DNA from: Gremmenia infestans
Taxonomy: Eukaryota; Ascomycota; Leotiomycetes; Helotiales; Hamatocanthoscyphaceae
Direction: 5' to 3'
NCBI GenBank assembly: GCA_032629725.1
Contig: JAFEVB010000022.1
Coordinates: 124,001-188,000 of the forward strand
Length of the DNA stretch: 64,000 nt
The notes beneath the pieces are model-generated. The model did no database searches. It worked only from the letters and a program-made list of their open reading frames with translations, and was not told the origin of the DNA. Position numbers and translations under genes: made by a program. How positions within the stretch are numbered: the stretch's first letter is position 1; each line of letters opens with the position of its first letter. Of this stretch, positions 45,792 through 58,097 are shown piece after piece.

Positions 45792-45799
45792 TATAAAAG
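45792..45799 (+). promoter_or_regulatory. TATA box of the Cys-rich surface protein gene
   Basis: TATAAAAG lies 134 bp before the ATG at 45933, with a CA/CT-rich leader between. Confidence 0.6.
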
Positions 45800-45932
45800 C
45801 TTTCGCCAGCACCCAACTTGACCAGACTCCAACAACTCTCAACTTTCCACTCCGACAACTCTCACATTCTCAAGCCCAAGAACGCACACCTTTGCAACTT
45901 GATACCGACATCCAGACAATCGTCCGTCCAAG

Positions 45933-46394
45933 ATGTCTTGCCCATTAACCAAGACCCTGAGTGCTCAGACCTACAACAACACCTGCGTCCTCGCACTCAG
46001 CGCCAGAGACGACGTCAAGGGCGCCTTCTCCGACTGCTGCGCCAACAAGACCGCTCCAGTCATCACCACCAGCTGCTACGAGTACTGCAACACCACCAGC
46101 GCTGATATCGAGCTTTGCGTCGGTCTTACGATGCAGACTCTGAATCCCGTAACCACTTTCAAGAAGGAGGACATCACCTGCTTCATCGGCAATGAAACCG
46201 AGTCCGACTCCAACTCTACCTCGTCCGCTGCGCCATCTAGCAGCTCTACTGCCGGTTCCTCCTCAGCTGTTTCTTCGGCGACCTCGTCTCCCTCTGCATC
46301 TTCAACCAAGGCGAGCAAGGCTTCAGGTGCAGGATCAATTTCTCTCGGCGCCATGGCTGTTGTTGGACTCGTTGTCTTTGGACTTCTGGTGTAG
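45933..46394 (+). CDS. Small eight-cysteine protein with GPI-anchor-like tail
   Basis: A single-exon frame of 153 residues. The first about 90 residues hold eight Cys (C3, C18, C35, C36, C48, C52, C62, C83), including an adjacent pair, and three or more N-glycosylation sites (NNTC, NKTA, NTTS). A Ser/Ala/Thr-rich spacer (about 93-130) follows, and the protein ends in a hydrophobic segment GAMAVVGLVVFGLLV, preceded by small residues (SGAGS) that could serve as a GPI attachment site. Eight Cys recall CFEM-like surface proteins, but the spacing is not CFEM. Odd: there is no N-terminal signal peptide (it starts MSCPLTKTLSAQ), and I found no upstream exon supplying one. The clear TATA box and biased codons support a real, probably well-expressed gene. 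Confidence 0.75.
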   Translation: MSCPLTKTLSAQTYNNTCVLALSARDDVKGAFSDCCANKTAPVITTSCYEYCNTTSADIELCVGLTMQTLNPVTTFKKEDITCFIGNETESDSNSTSSAAPSSSSTAGSSSAVSSATSSPSASSTKASKASGAGSISLGAMAVVGLVVFGLLV

Positions 46395-47560
46395 ATTTAG
46401 GGTTCATGGGATGTGAGTGGATGGGAGAAGTAGTAGATTGCATGGATTGGAGTTGCACAGGGAAGATTTCTCATGGAATAGCGTTGCGTTGCACTTGAGC
46501 ATAGGGAGATGTTACGTTGTGGATACGCGAGTGTCATAGCCGCATAGGAAAACAAATTGCATACCCTTTAATACATATACCTGAATTCCCGTGAATTTGA
46601 ATTTTATATAAGGAGACGTACTAACTTTCTTTCTCGATACTTGACTTTAAGATGTCTTTCAGCTTTTGGGTCCATTTTAGTCTGAAGTTTGAATGCTGTC
46701 TACCTGAAACCTATCTTTACATCTCCACAACTATAGAGGTAAAACCAAGAAGTAATATCCCAAACACGGCGGTAGCTTTGCCAAAATTTCCATTTGTTAG
46801 CTATGTATCCCAACGCGACAAACTATCCCCACTTCCCACTCAGGAAGGCATCGAAAGCATCGCAGTACACACTTGAAAGACAATTCCTGCATGTAAGAAG
46901 CAAAGCATGAGAACTCCATCATCAAACTCATTTGCATATTATACAGAGTTTGCTAATCGCTGCTCTAGATATATGATCGCAGACTACGATCAATCGTCAA
47001 AACAATTCGATATCACCTTTCTTTTCTTTTGAAGAAAACCAAACTGAGGAGAATTATTACAAACTATCCGATATCTGAAAAGGTAGAAGAACATCATGGT
47101 CTAGAGAAGAAAGTACTGATAGCTGGTACTGTACAGCAGCTGTAATCGTTCTGGCTCTGCTAGAGTGATAATGGGGTTTCAACTTTGAAAGAAGCGTCCG
47201 TCGGCTTCACCTCTAATTTAATTAATGCTATAGCACCAATCGAGAAAAATAAAGTGTATTTTGGTACGACCGAGGCTGATGGGACTGACATTATGAAGGA
47301 TCGGGTTGCAGATACGAGCTGAGATGATGGGAGATGGCCGCGATGTGCGTGCGACACGAGCTGGCTGCAGGGAAGGGGTGTTTGAGCTGCCGACGGAAGT
47401 CTCCGACGGGAACCAATAAATACTGTAAGCGTGCTGGAACGTATCACTACTTATGGGCACTTGTTAATCGGAGGACCGCGAGTGATCTGTACAACTCTTA
47501 CAGCTAATTGAGAATTTGAAAGCTAATCGGGTATAAACAATTCCATGCCCCCCACACATG
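46395..47560. other. Intergenic between convergent genes
   Basis: No credible gene or repeat seen. Confidence 0.5.
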
Positions 47561-50500
47561 TTACTCCACCATAAGATCCGGCTCCAGCTTAATTGTGGTC
47601 ATAGGTTGATCAACATCCATTGCATCATTATCCTCAATTTCCTCGATCATTTCAAAATCCATCGCTCTAACTAAATCCCCACTAAGGATCTTGCCCACAT
47701 GTGAAGTCGTAAAAGTTTGTCCCAGTCTGCGGAACGTTGTCACCAAGCGTAGGAAGTCGATGGGACTGCGACTGAATTTGCAAACGGCTGCCGTCTCCTC
47801 GTCTTGAAGATGGCGGACTTCGGTGGAAATGAAGCCATCCGCACTAACATCGAGGTCTTGGTATGTTTGGAATCGGACACCTAGGAAGCGGCAGAGCGTG
47901 CGGTACTCCAGTGCGTCGCGAAGATATAGCTGGCCAGCAAAGAGGTTGAGAGTGGTGGATATTGCTGGGACAGGCCAGTCATCCTGAACAGGTGGCACTG
48001 CACAGAAAGATAGATCCTCAAGACTACGATTCGAGAGACTCAAACGAGGAGAGTACACATGCAAGCGCACCCGATTTTGGCCCCTCATTTGGGGCAACAA
48101 CTCTTGGACCTCGAAGGGACTTATGATCAAGTACTTGAGTTCGCGATTTGAACCTGTGAATGAAAGTACCCAGTTGACGGGACGTAGGAATGAATCTTGG
48201 TTTCCTTCATCAGGAATCCCCACAGTAAACTCGAAATCTCTCGACATGAGAAGATTTTTGGGCCAATCATCTACGTTGAGCCCCTCTCTAGCACGAGTAC
48301 GACGAAAGACATTGAAAGCTTCTGTAAGACCCTCGTTGGAAGTGAGCTCTCCCGTAAGGACGAGTTGTCGTATGTTGGAATGCAGAGTGTGCTTGTACGG
48401 CGTCGTGGGAAGAGGTGGCTCAACCTGTTGCTCGCGTTCGTTCTCCGGTTGAAGCTCTCTCTCCTGTTCCTCGTGAAGGTCGGAATCGCCGAAAGAACTG
48501 AGTCCGAATTCTCGACATTTGGCACGTATTGAACAAAGCTCAGCTCTTGTAACATCGTTGTCGACTTGAATGCGATTGCGACAAACGACTCTTTCGTCTA
48601 TTAATCGTCTGTCGAGGCCATAACGCTCGTCTAATGTCAGTGCTTCTGGCTCCAGAATCCCAACTGGTACTCGAGGAACTGCGCCAGAGAGGTCACAGGC
48701 AGCACGGCGACGATAATGTCTCATGCCTTGGGTTGCCCAGAGAGGCATGCCATTTTTAGTGAAATCCCACGAATTTCGCATTGTCCACAGTAGCACATCC
48801 TCCACCTCGATAAGTTTCGCGTCCTTCTTGCCACTGTACTCGAGTATTTTGGACTGTACCTCCAAAGGAGCACAGAAAACCACAGACTGGCCTTGTCCAA
48901 GCTTTCGCAGGCGCTTGCAGGCTGCAGACACATTAGCTCTACTTCCCTATAAAGACTGGGACACTACACACCTTGGGAAACCCTGTCCTTAGTGAGATCG
49001 GGTCCTAGGGTAACGATGGCACGATATTCGGCTGGTAGCTTTAAATCTGTCCCACGAGTGTGAGCCTCATCGAGGTACACCAAGCATCGATCCATCTGCT
49101 TCGCAAAGGGTGAAATCAGTAGAGGCTCCTTCATGCCCTCGGTTCAGGACAAAAATGTCGTTGTCCTTAAAGAAGATTACCGCCTGAGCATCCTCAGCAG
49201 CGACGCGTTCAAGCCAAGATGTCGCAATTTTCTCGTTATCTTCAAGAAGCTGGGCTCCTACATCCAGAAGCACACGGATCGGGGGAACCATGTCAACAGC
49301 CATGTCGATAAGACCTGCTGCGTTCAGTGTTTCTAGTTGCGGTGCATATACAGTGTCGTAGCTATTCTCCGAGTGGAGTAGACAGGCTAGAACCTCAGCA
49401 TTGGTGGACAGCTGCTCCGGGAGATCACACTGCTTTATCGGAATAGGAAGCATGTACTTGCTGTCGTTGGTTCCACTGAAGCCTGTCGTGGGGTGCGTTT
49501 TCTGGCGAGCAATTTCCTGGAGACGGACGGTCAGCATTTGCTCAATCCAAAGCGATTTAAGAGACTCACCCATCCGGAGCTAGACAACTTGTTGCTAAAT
49601 TCCTTCATCTCCTTTGGAAATACGAGATGTTCCAAATAATAGTCTATAAGACCTTTCGAGTAACGGAGCGAAGGAAAGAGTTTGTGCGAGCATTGCTGCT
49701 TATCACTAAGATTCACTCCAGCAAGCTGTCTAAAGCTTTTTGGCAGATCCTCGCAATGTTGAACCCACTGCGTGTAGTCTTCCTGGGCCTGGTCAGATAG
49801 AAAGAGCTCCTCAAAGCTGGCACGAATCTGCTGGTCGGTCAAGCCGCCGTAGTAGTAAGAAAGACAGGTTAGGGCGATAGCTGTGTCGGGATGGCTGAAC
49901 TCGGATCTAGCGCTTGGCTAGAGAATTGGTGGTTAGTAGCTGAATTATAACAAAGTTTTTCGAAAATCTTGAAAATCTCGCTCCAGGGTTTTCACATACG
50001 TTATCTTTCGCATGGTATGGCACCGCAAGGGAAGATCTTGAAAGATCAAGTCCGTAGTTGACCCGCCATCTCTTCTTTGCAAAGACGAACTCCAGCACAC
50101 CGGCTGCAAATAACCCCCGCAGCAATAGCAGACTCATCTTGATAAATTCTGTTTTGAACACCTTCATCTCAAGAATCGCTGCTCGAGCTTGAGGGATCTG
50201 AAGGTTCGTGAGATATTCAAACACAACGTTCCGTTCTTCTTCGTTGAACGTCCACATTGCCAAGGAAGACATGCCGCTTCTGCAAATAGATTGTGCCACT
50301 TTATCTAGAAGACATTTACCAGCCGCCTCTTGTAATATGCGAATGCGGGGAAACGCTCCAGCTGGTCCTTCTAGGACTTCAACACCCTGAGGAAAGTCGT
50401 TCAATACGTCTCGGGCTGTCTCGGAGAGTACGCCTAGAACGCGTTGAATGATAGACCATCGATTGGGGCTGAATTGAATGTTCTGTTGAATGCCTAGTGT

Positions 50501-53500
50501 ATAAATCAGCTCGAACCTGACACTCAGGATCTCGTCTGATTCGTCTAGTATGTCCCTGGCATGTTCGTAAAGCCACTGTTGCGTCTGGACCATCACTTTC
50601 CCAATCTCATACATCGAAGGTTCCTGAGACTTTTTAGGAGAACTGTTGCTTGGAACAAGGTTAACCTCTGGATTCAATTCTTGGCTAAGCAAATGGTCAA
50701 TGCCCAAAAGTTCAAAGGACAGAAGACTCTCAGGCTGGACGAGAAGAATCCCTCCACAAGCCATGCACTCTTCATAGGTCTTTTGAATCAAGTTTGCGGA
50801 ATGCCAAGATGGGGCCAATGATCTCGAAATCGGTAGTCGGTAGATGCGTCGGCCTATCAGTCCACCTAATTTACTTACAAGCAGCTGGAACATCTGCTCA
50901 GAGAGTGACTTTAGTACAACCACTCTGGCGAGCTTCGTTCGATCTGCCAAAGTTGCAGCAACAATTGGGACGATGACGGAGGATTTTCCAAGACCCATGT
51001 TCAACTGCATGATGGAATTCGATCCCGACTGCGGTGTAATCATTTCACGAGCAATCTGGGCTATTTCCTCGCAGTTAGCATCCAAAAAATTCTTGGGGAA
51101 GTTTTAGATACACATAAAAGAAACTCAAGATGTGAAAAAGGCTTAGGGTATATGTCTCAGAAGTCCTGATACAATCATCTCCCTCGCAAGATATCAATGT
51201 ATGGAAACTTCCAAGGCATTGATACATTGACAATGCCTACAAAGGCAAGCTAAAGAGAAGATATGAATAGAACATTGCTTACCTTGCTCAGGACGAATGA
51301 GAATATTACTCTCTAGCTCCAGAAGGAGCCATTCAGGGAACTCCATCGGATCCCAATTGGTATGGCCACCGTTCGTCAGCTCGTTCAATATGTCCGGAAT
51401 TCTCTTGCCACACGCTACCAACCGCTCTGCTCTCTGCATGGACGCAATAGCAATCGCATAACGAGTTAGAGCAGATCTCCACTCGGCGCTCAACACCACG
51501 GGGTTTATGCGAGAAAGTAAGCGGAGGAGAATGCTTGGAGACAGACGCGGAAGCATTGAAGCTTGACGAGCACTGTCGTAGACGGGAGAACTAGAAATGA
51601 CTAATCTCGAAAAGATCTTCTTGTATAACGATTCGACGTTCTCCCTGCATTTCACCAGATGGTTCTTCAACACCGCGTAAGGAGGGTCTGATGTCAGTTG
51701 AGCGCTGGCTGATGAATTGGCGAGAAAGGCATTGTGACTCTTTTGCAGATCTTTGATGTACAACTTCTGATAATGGCCTTTGGCGGACTTGGACAGCTTT
51801 AACAGAAGAGACTTTAGTTTTGAGGGTCCTAATTCTTCTTCTGGTTGATCGTTCGTAACCACAAGGTCTGGAAGATCATCTTGAGGAAGAGGCAATTCAG
51901 GGGCTGGATTTTGCAAGAGATCGTCGATTTTCAAATAAGCACGCGCCTTTGTGTAAATATCCTCATGAGGCGGAATGGAGTAGTGTTTAGGTATATGTAG
52001 CGGCCGAGGTAATGAATCAAGCACGGTCTGAATTTCTTGGATGTAATTCAGAAATTCAAAATTCTTGTGCCAAGCCACGAATAAAAATTGAATCTCCCCT
52101 ATAGAAGCTTCTAAGCCAGGCAAATACTTCTTGATGTCTGAGGTTTCGGGGCGAATAATGTCTTTCGATGGCCATTGGTGCATCAAGTCATTTAAACATC
52201 TGTTCATCTGGAGTTGTGTCCCGGCTTGATAGGCAGCTTCACATCGGTCCAAGTGGTCGTGGTGAAGCTCATTGGGAAGCCGAACTATCTGTCTCTCGGG
52301 GCTTTCCTCGAATGAAACCTTACATGCTTGAATAATCCTACCCAGTTTAGCTTTGTCAGGTTCAAAGCCACAGGAAAGATCAAAACGTTCATAAGCAGGC
52401 GGCTGTACATTGCGCATGGCTGGCGCCGTAGCCAGAGCGAGGAGGGTATGTACCAGAGGGATATTGCCGTGTCTTGAGTGTGCCAAATTTGCGAGGAAGA
52501 TCGTGATTTTGAACCTATCTTTAGTCGCATCCGACTTTGACAATAATTGGTGCATGCTGCACCAGTTTTGGGGCATGAAGCTGCTGGGCGACTCCAACCA
52601 TCGCTTGTCGAAGTTGAACTTGAAACCGGACTGTGGTCCGTAGATGAGAGGGCCCCACAGCTGAATTTGCTGAAAAAGATTGTCGTATGGCTCGAGACGA
52701 CAAGTCCATTTGTCTACCATGGTAGAAATGTAGCACGCTTCATGTTCACAAAAGCTGTTGGGGACGGAGTCTCTTGCTTCGTCGTAAACAGCATCAAAGT
52801 TTGAGGTGAAATTTTCCGCCCCAAAGAGATGAACTCGATAGGCTCCATTGCGTATTGCTGCCCGCCGCCGGAGCTCACTGGGACCTCGATGCTCTATACT
52901 GTACTTCGTTCCTGAAGCTGTTTGGAACACTCGGAAAGATTCTGCCTGGGCTAATATGAGACGGGCTTCCTGAACAAAATCTTCATGATGTGAGAGGGGA
53001 GATAAATTTTCCCACGTGACTGTCTGCATGAACTTCGATCCCCTGGGATAAAAATCACGAGCTGGCGTGAGCTTCGCAAAGAGTTTGAGTTGCTCAACGT
53101 GCTCCTGATCTAACGAGAGAAAAGATCGAGTGCTTGCCAATCTCAAACCATGCAAGGCCTCTTCGGACCCGGTCCTAGAAGTAAGAGAATCAGGAAGACA
53201 ATGAGAGGTCAGAGCGTGAAGATAAAGCTTGAACAATCGACTGCGTAGGTTTCCATTGTCTTTTAGCAATCCAAGGTCCTTGTCAATGACAAACTGATGA
53301 TAGGAGATTTTGTCGCCGAGCCCTGTATAGATAGAGACTTGGACATGGTGATCAACTTGATGGTAAGACACTGTTCCATGTGGAATAATGACAACTCGGG
53401 ATGGTCCTTGCATATCTTTCAGGACTAGCTTATGGAGCAGACCATGTAAAGTCCCTATGTATTGATTAGTGTCTATCACCATCCCTCTAAACTGCTTAGA

Positions 53501-56500
53501 CTCTAGCCCAGTCTTTCGTAAGATGAAGTCTAGGTTCAATCTAGGGAGGTGAACTTCGGTCTCCCCGCTGTCGGTATTATAGTAGATGTTGATATTTGGA
53601 CGACTCTCCAGGGGTTTAAGCCATCGATAAATGGCTCCCGCAGTCTTGCTTTCAGGGTCGACTAATCGCTTGCTCCATAATTCCAGACTGCTTGTCTTAG
53701 GGTCTTCGGGAGTTGAAATGCGCCAGTTCTCCGACGATGGAAACCATTTGGTTTCTAGTGGTCTCCATTCAATAACCATTGTGCCTCGATGTACCCTAAT
53801 TATAAGGATCAGTATAGTAAAATGTCAATTGTTTGGAGAGATTGTGAGCTTAGGAGCTGTCTCGGGAGTCGGCATATAATTATATTGGCTCCTAAAACAA
53901 CTCCCAACACCGGAGCTCCATAAAGAAAACTATGTTTTTTTTTATCTGAGGATAAGACTACATACCAGTGTACGTAATTCTGCACAAGAGTACGAGGGAA
54001 GTCGTCTGTTAGAGCGTGAATAGGTATGACTTCGTATACCTCGTCACCTTGGATGGCTCTAATTATCAGTTCTCCATCATTGAGGCCGAATTGAACCTAG
54101 GAAACTCATCAGCTTTGGTCTAAAAATATAAGACTCGACCTAATACGATTCGTCTCCTCGCACATGAGGGTGTCAAGCTTAGCTCACCTGAAAACCAAAA
54201 ACCGAATTTCACGTCTCAAAAGCCAAGCCTCTGCTCAATGGAAAGACCTCTAGAATCTTAGTTCCAAATAGTCGTTGGTAGGTCGGTGATGACTCGTACT
54301 CGCGAGGCAATCGACCTAGTGGGGAGCCGTTGATGAGCAAGGAACCAGTCAACGAATTGAAGCGGACAGTAGAGACGTTGTCCGAATCAGCAGTTTGGGT
54401 CGTTAGCCATCGATCATCAGGTGCCTCAACCATCACCCAGGGAGTCCCAGGTTCATATCCCGCCCACATTCGTCCTACTGCTTGATTTATTCCGTCTGGG
54501 GACGCAATAATCTGATGCTTCAAAGTAGGTTCCAATGTGTGAGATGTTCTGGAAAAACGTCGCAGGAGCTCTCGAGTCAGCGTTGTCAACGCTTCTTCCG
54601 AAACGGGCCAGCGGTCGTTGACGATGGTGGCAGTTTCAATGAGAATCGCAACATTTTCGGCCGACGACAGGAGGGAAGGGAGCTGACGAGGGTCAACGTC
54701 AAAGGTGCAATGACAGATTAGAGCCAACTCAAGAACACGAAGGGTGAGATAAGCCATCTCTCCTACATCAGAACTTTCGTGGAGAAGCTGTACGACCACC
54801 CGTAACCACTCTATAGTTATATACCGCGCTTTCATAAGAAACTCGAGGCATCGATCTCGAACTGATGCATGTAGCGATACAGATAGCAGACGAGCTGCCA
54901 ACGAGATGAAAGTGAGGGCAGCCACGGAACCTTGCCAATTGCTCTCGACGGATGCCAAGCCTACTTCTAAGGTAGACAAGAGGTCATGACCAAAGCTTTC
55001 CTCTTCAAGCTCGACATGCGAGTCTCTCGACACTTGCTGAAGCGCTGAAGGGCCAGCTTGCCAGCTGTCCAACGAATTAGCATACTAACAAATCAAATTT
55101 TCGGAAGGGAAGGAGCCAGGGAGTGCGAGAGCTGTCTCTGAAACTGGCGTATCCACGCGAGCTCCTGTAACAGCTCCCAAGCTCCCAAGCTCTTCAAGAA
55201 AAGAAAGCTTTTTAGGATGGAGATATGGCTTACGAGGCTTGAAGCAGGAGGAGGTGAACTTCTTCTTTACCAAAATCCAAGGTCCGTGAAACAAGCTCGC
55301 GGGCGATATTTAGCCACTAAGAGATAGGAGTTAGCAATGTGCTAATCAATGACTCCTGGAGCAAAAAGGGGCATCGAAATCGCCTTGTCCCAACAATCCA
55401 AGAAGATTCAATTGCAAGTTAAATCATTCAAGTGAGTTGGGAGATACAAATCCCAAATGCTCAGTAGCGTGTGTAGGGGGGTTTAAAAGTAAATAAGTGG
55501 ATGCGATTTGGAGGTGTGGAATCAATGAGCTAGTTGTACACGTACTTGAAGTCTGTGGCCGCTGCGCAACGCCGCGAAGGCGTGCATCTCATGTACAGTG
55601 AGGCCGTCGGGGCAATTTCCTTGTCTCGATATAACTTCGTTCGAGGTATGCTTAGTGTCGTTGACAGCGTACTGAAGCGTTTGGTAACAGCCACTCGGGA
55701 GCTTCAATGTACATCTCTCATGAATACCGTACTTGTTGAGATATTCGCTCGTCTCGCGCTGAGATTTAGAATCCTGCATGGCAAAACTTAAATTGTTAGG
55801 GAGGCAAACAGAGTCTTCTGTTGCTTCGGAAACGGTCTGCAAAGCGCGATGAGTCCGATCAATAGGCATTGTGGATGACGCCAATACCAACCTAGAAGCG
55901 CTCGACGCCGTGAGGTAGCTTGCAAGACCCTGATACTCGGTGAGCGTGACGTTATTTCGCTTTCGATTGCCTTGAAGAGGAGGAGAGGGGCTTAACACGT
56001 CGACAAGAATTTGGTAGGTCACTACTCGCCAGGCGCGGATCAATCTTGGAATGCCAACTTCGAAAACGACAGATTTCGCTGCAGACTCTGACGCCGGAAG
56101 AGGCCACTCGTAACGAGAAATGCGAAGATTTTGGGCTTTCTTGCGGGATTGACATTTGATACACTTTGGATCGTGAATGATCCGCTCCTCCCGATTTCTA
56201 CCTCTGCCATACCACTTTGTGGTATTGGTACAGCTCAGCTGATCTGACTCTGTCATAAGTTTCGAGAACCGGATTTTTGCTTCTCTCAACTCAGCCTTCT
56301 TCACTATGGACTCAGCTTTAGCGTCCTTTTCAATACGCTCCTTCAATTCTTGTTGGGCCTGGCATTGGTCAAAGTACTGAGCTCCAAAACTCAACGGCGA
56401 CGAGACATCTCCAAAAATGGACGGGTTTTCAGCCAATGAATTTGCCTTTCGTTTCAATAGATGTTTCTCAACGTCGCGTAGTTGGCCCATCTGGTGTCTC

Positions 56501-58097
56501 TTTGGTAAGAGAAGAGAATCAAACAAAGCCGTTGGGAAGCCAGGGTCGAATTTGTTCAGGAGCGGGTGGTGGGAGACTATAGCTTTGTCGAGCGCAGTCC
56601 AGAGAAGCATCAGAGTTAAGACCATGACTGAGAAGCCTTCCGGGAACCCATTGTATATCGTGAGTGAAGTGTCCATGTACCAAACGATAACCTTGGACAG
56701 GTGCATCAAAGATTGTGACGATTGTATATGCTGATCTAGCCACGACTCGAGAGAGTGTGAAGCCCAAAGTTCCAGGTCCATCAAGCTGAGACGAATTTCA
56801 AGCTGTGACTTTGGGTCAAGCGAATTTGGATCTGGCAAAGAACTTCCTCTTCCATCGATGCGCTGACTACATCCCCCATCAAAAGTGTTCTTGTCAAGCT
56901 GTTGCAGGTCGATAATGTGAAACTGTTGGATATATGGCCGTAGATGGGGCAGAGGTAATATCGTATTCAAATGAGGCTTCAGCTTTTTCAGCTCAGCAAG
57001 ATGAAACGTGCCGGCTGATTTGGCAGACTTTTGAACGGTGCTCCATCTCTTGGCGAGGAGGCTCCGAGCAGCTTCCATAGTTTCTGCGACGAAGTCTTGT
57101 GCTTGTTCAGCCCAGGGGACGTCGTCATCGACGATGATGAGGTCCAATTTCTGAATGCGGCGGTTGATCTTTGCTAGCATGATTTGGAGTATATCGCTGG
57201 GATATTCATCTTGCATTGCCAAATCGAGTACAGTAGCCATAAAATAAACCATAAAGATCTTATAGTGTGTGTGATCTCCTCCTGGACTTGCGATACTAGT
57301 CTGCATAACAACACGAAGGAGAATCCATCGTGGAGAGCGACGCCATGGTTCCAAGCCACCCCCCCCACAAGACATCGTCGCGTGTTCGTTTGTAAATCCG
57401 AGAGACGTCGACTGGGGTTCCAATACCGCGCAATATGCCTGGTAGCCATTCCGTGGCAAACTGGGGATGCACGGTATCTTTGTGTGTTCCGTAGCCTTTA
57501 CTAAATGCATCATCAAGGGTCTCGCCTTCTAGGGACATGAGACATTGTGTGAAGGTTTCTCGAAAGTCGTGGTCGCGTACTCGCGTGTCTGAGACGGCGA
57601 TCACTGGCCCAGGGAATCTGCGTACTACTCTTCCAATCGTACCCATTACGGCCTTTGTAGTCGCCGAGAGCTCGAAAGTTTCAATAGAGTATGTTTGGGT
57701 TTGTCTTCGAATCACAAGCCCGGCATTTTGGTGAGTAATTTGAAGTGCCAGCACATCTGTTGGGCAGGGTCAGTAAGAAAGAGCTCAGCGGCAAGCAGAT
57801 TTGAAGTAACGCACCTCCCTCTACCATATCCGCCAACTTCTGATCGAGATTTCTGATTGGACTACCCAGATTGCCATCATCCAAAAGGATGCTCAGCATT
57901 GGAGGAAGTGTGATTAGTTTGTCCTGGTCATCTTCCGGAAGAAGACCTATGAACGAATTCAAGGTTTCGTGAAGTAGCTTTGTCAGGGCGACTTCAACCT
58001 CGACCGTGGTGTCATTTAGCTGAGGAAGCTTCGGGGGCAAGAAGACATGATTGATAATGTACTCCAATGGGAGCCCTACGGGCACGTCGGCATCCAT
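47561..58097 (-). CDS. Giant DUF6606-DUF3638-DUF3645 protein with three apparent lesions
   Basis: One gene in ten exons: 58097-57815, 57756-55546, 55316-55234, 55064-54188, 54096-53966, 53795-51283, 51060-50000, 49917-49570, 49516-48972, 48921-47561; about 3,100 codons. The start reads MDADVPVGLPLEYIINHVFLP, the typical DUF6606 opening. The DUF3638 region shows an NTPase-like loop (MQLNMGLGKSSVIVPI) and an acidic box (ILDESDEIL). The DUF3645 region has HPTTGFSGTND and CLVYLDEAHTRGTDLKLP. The C-terminus is a family-specific tail. Such proteins are often auto-annotated as ubiquitinyl hydrolases, but evidence for that is weak; the motifs suggest a helicase-like ATPase. Lesions: an extra base in a G8 run (57359-57366), an in-frame TGA at 54209, and a one-base shift near 49130-49145. 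Everything else stays open and in phase, so it is either a young pseudogene or carries sequence errors. Confidence 0.85.
53796..53965 (-). other. 170-bp intron B of the giant gene, introner-like
   Basis: GTATGT donor, TTATAATTAG end, in phase (TG|G). Contains GTTGGGAGTTGTTTTAGGAGC and, further on, GAGACAGCTCCTAAGC; TTAGGAGC pairs with GCTCCTAA. Shares this core with intron A. Confidence 0.8.
55065..55233 (-). other. 169-bp intron A of the giant gene, introner-like
   Basis: GTAAGC donor, GCTAAT branch, GACAG acceptor, in phase (TC|C). Contains CTTGGGAGCTGTTACAGGAGC and AGAGACAGCTCTCGC; GAGCTGT pairs with ACAGCTC. Similar in length, layout and core sequence to intron B. Confidence 0.8.

Larger units (their letters stand above)
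43799..45932. other. Divergent intergenic region with an inverted-repeat element
   Basis: Promoter of the secreted protein (43799-44400), sequence without features, the element at 44846-45138, and the promoter of the Cys-rich gene with a TATA box. Confidence 0.5.

Noticed and set aside
54188..54211. Alternative donor (GTGAAA) that would splice out the TGA in the giant gene
   Set aside because: Joining from it to the acceptor at 54097 puts the next exon out of frame, so the stop is kept as a lesion.
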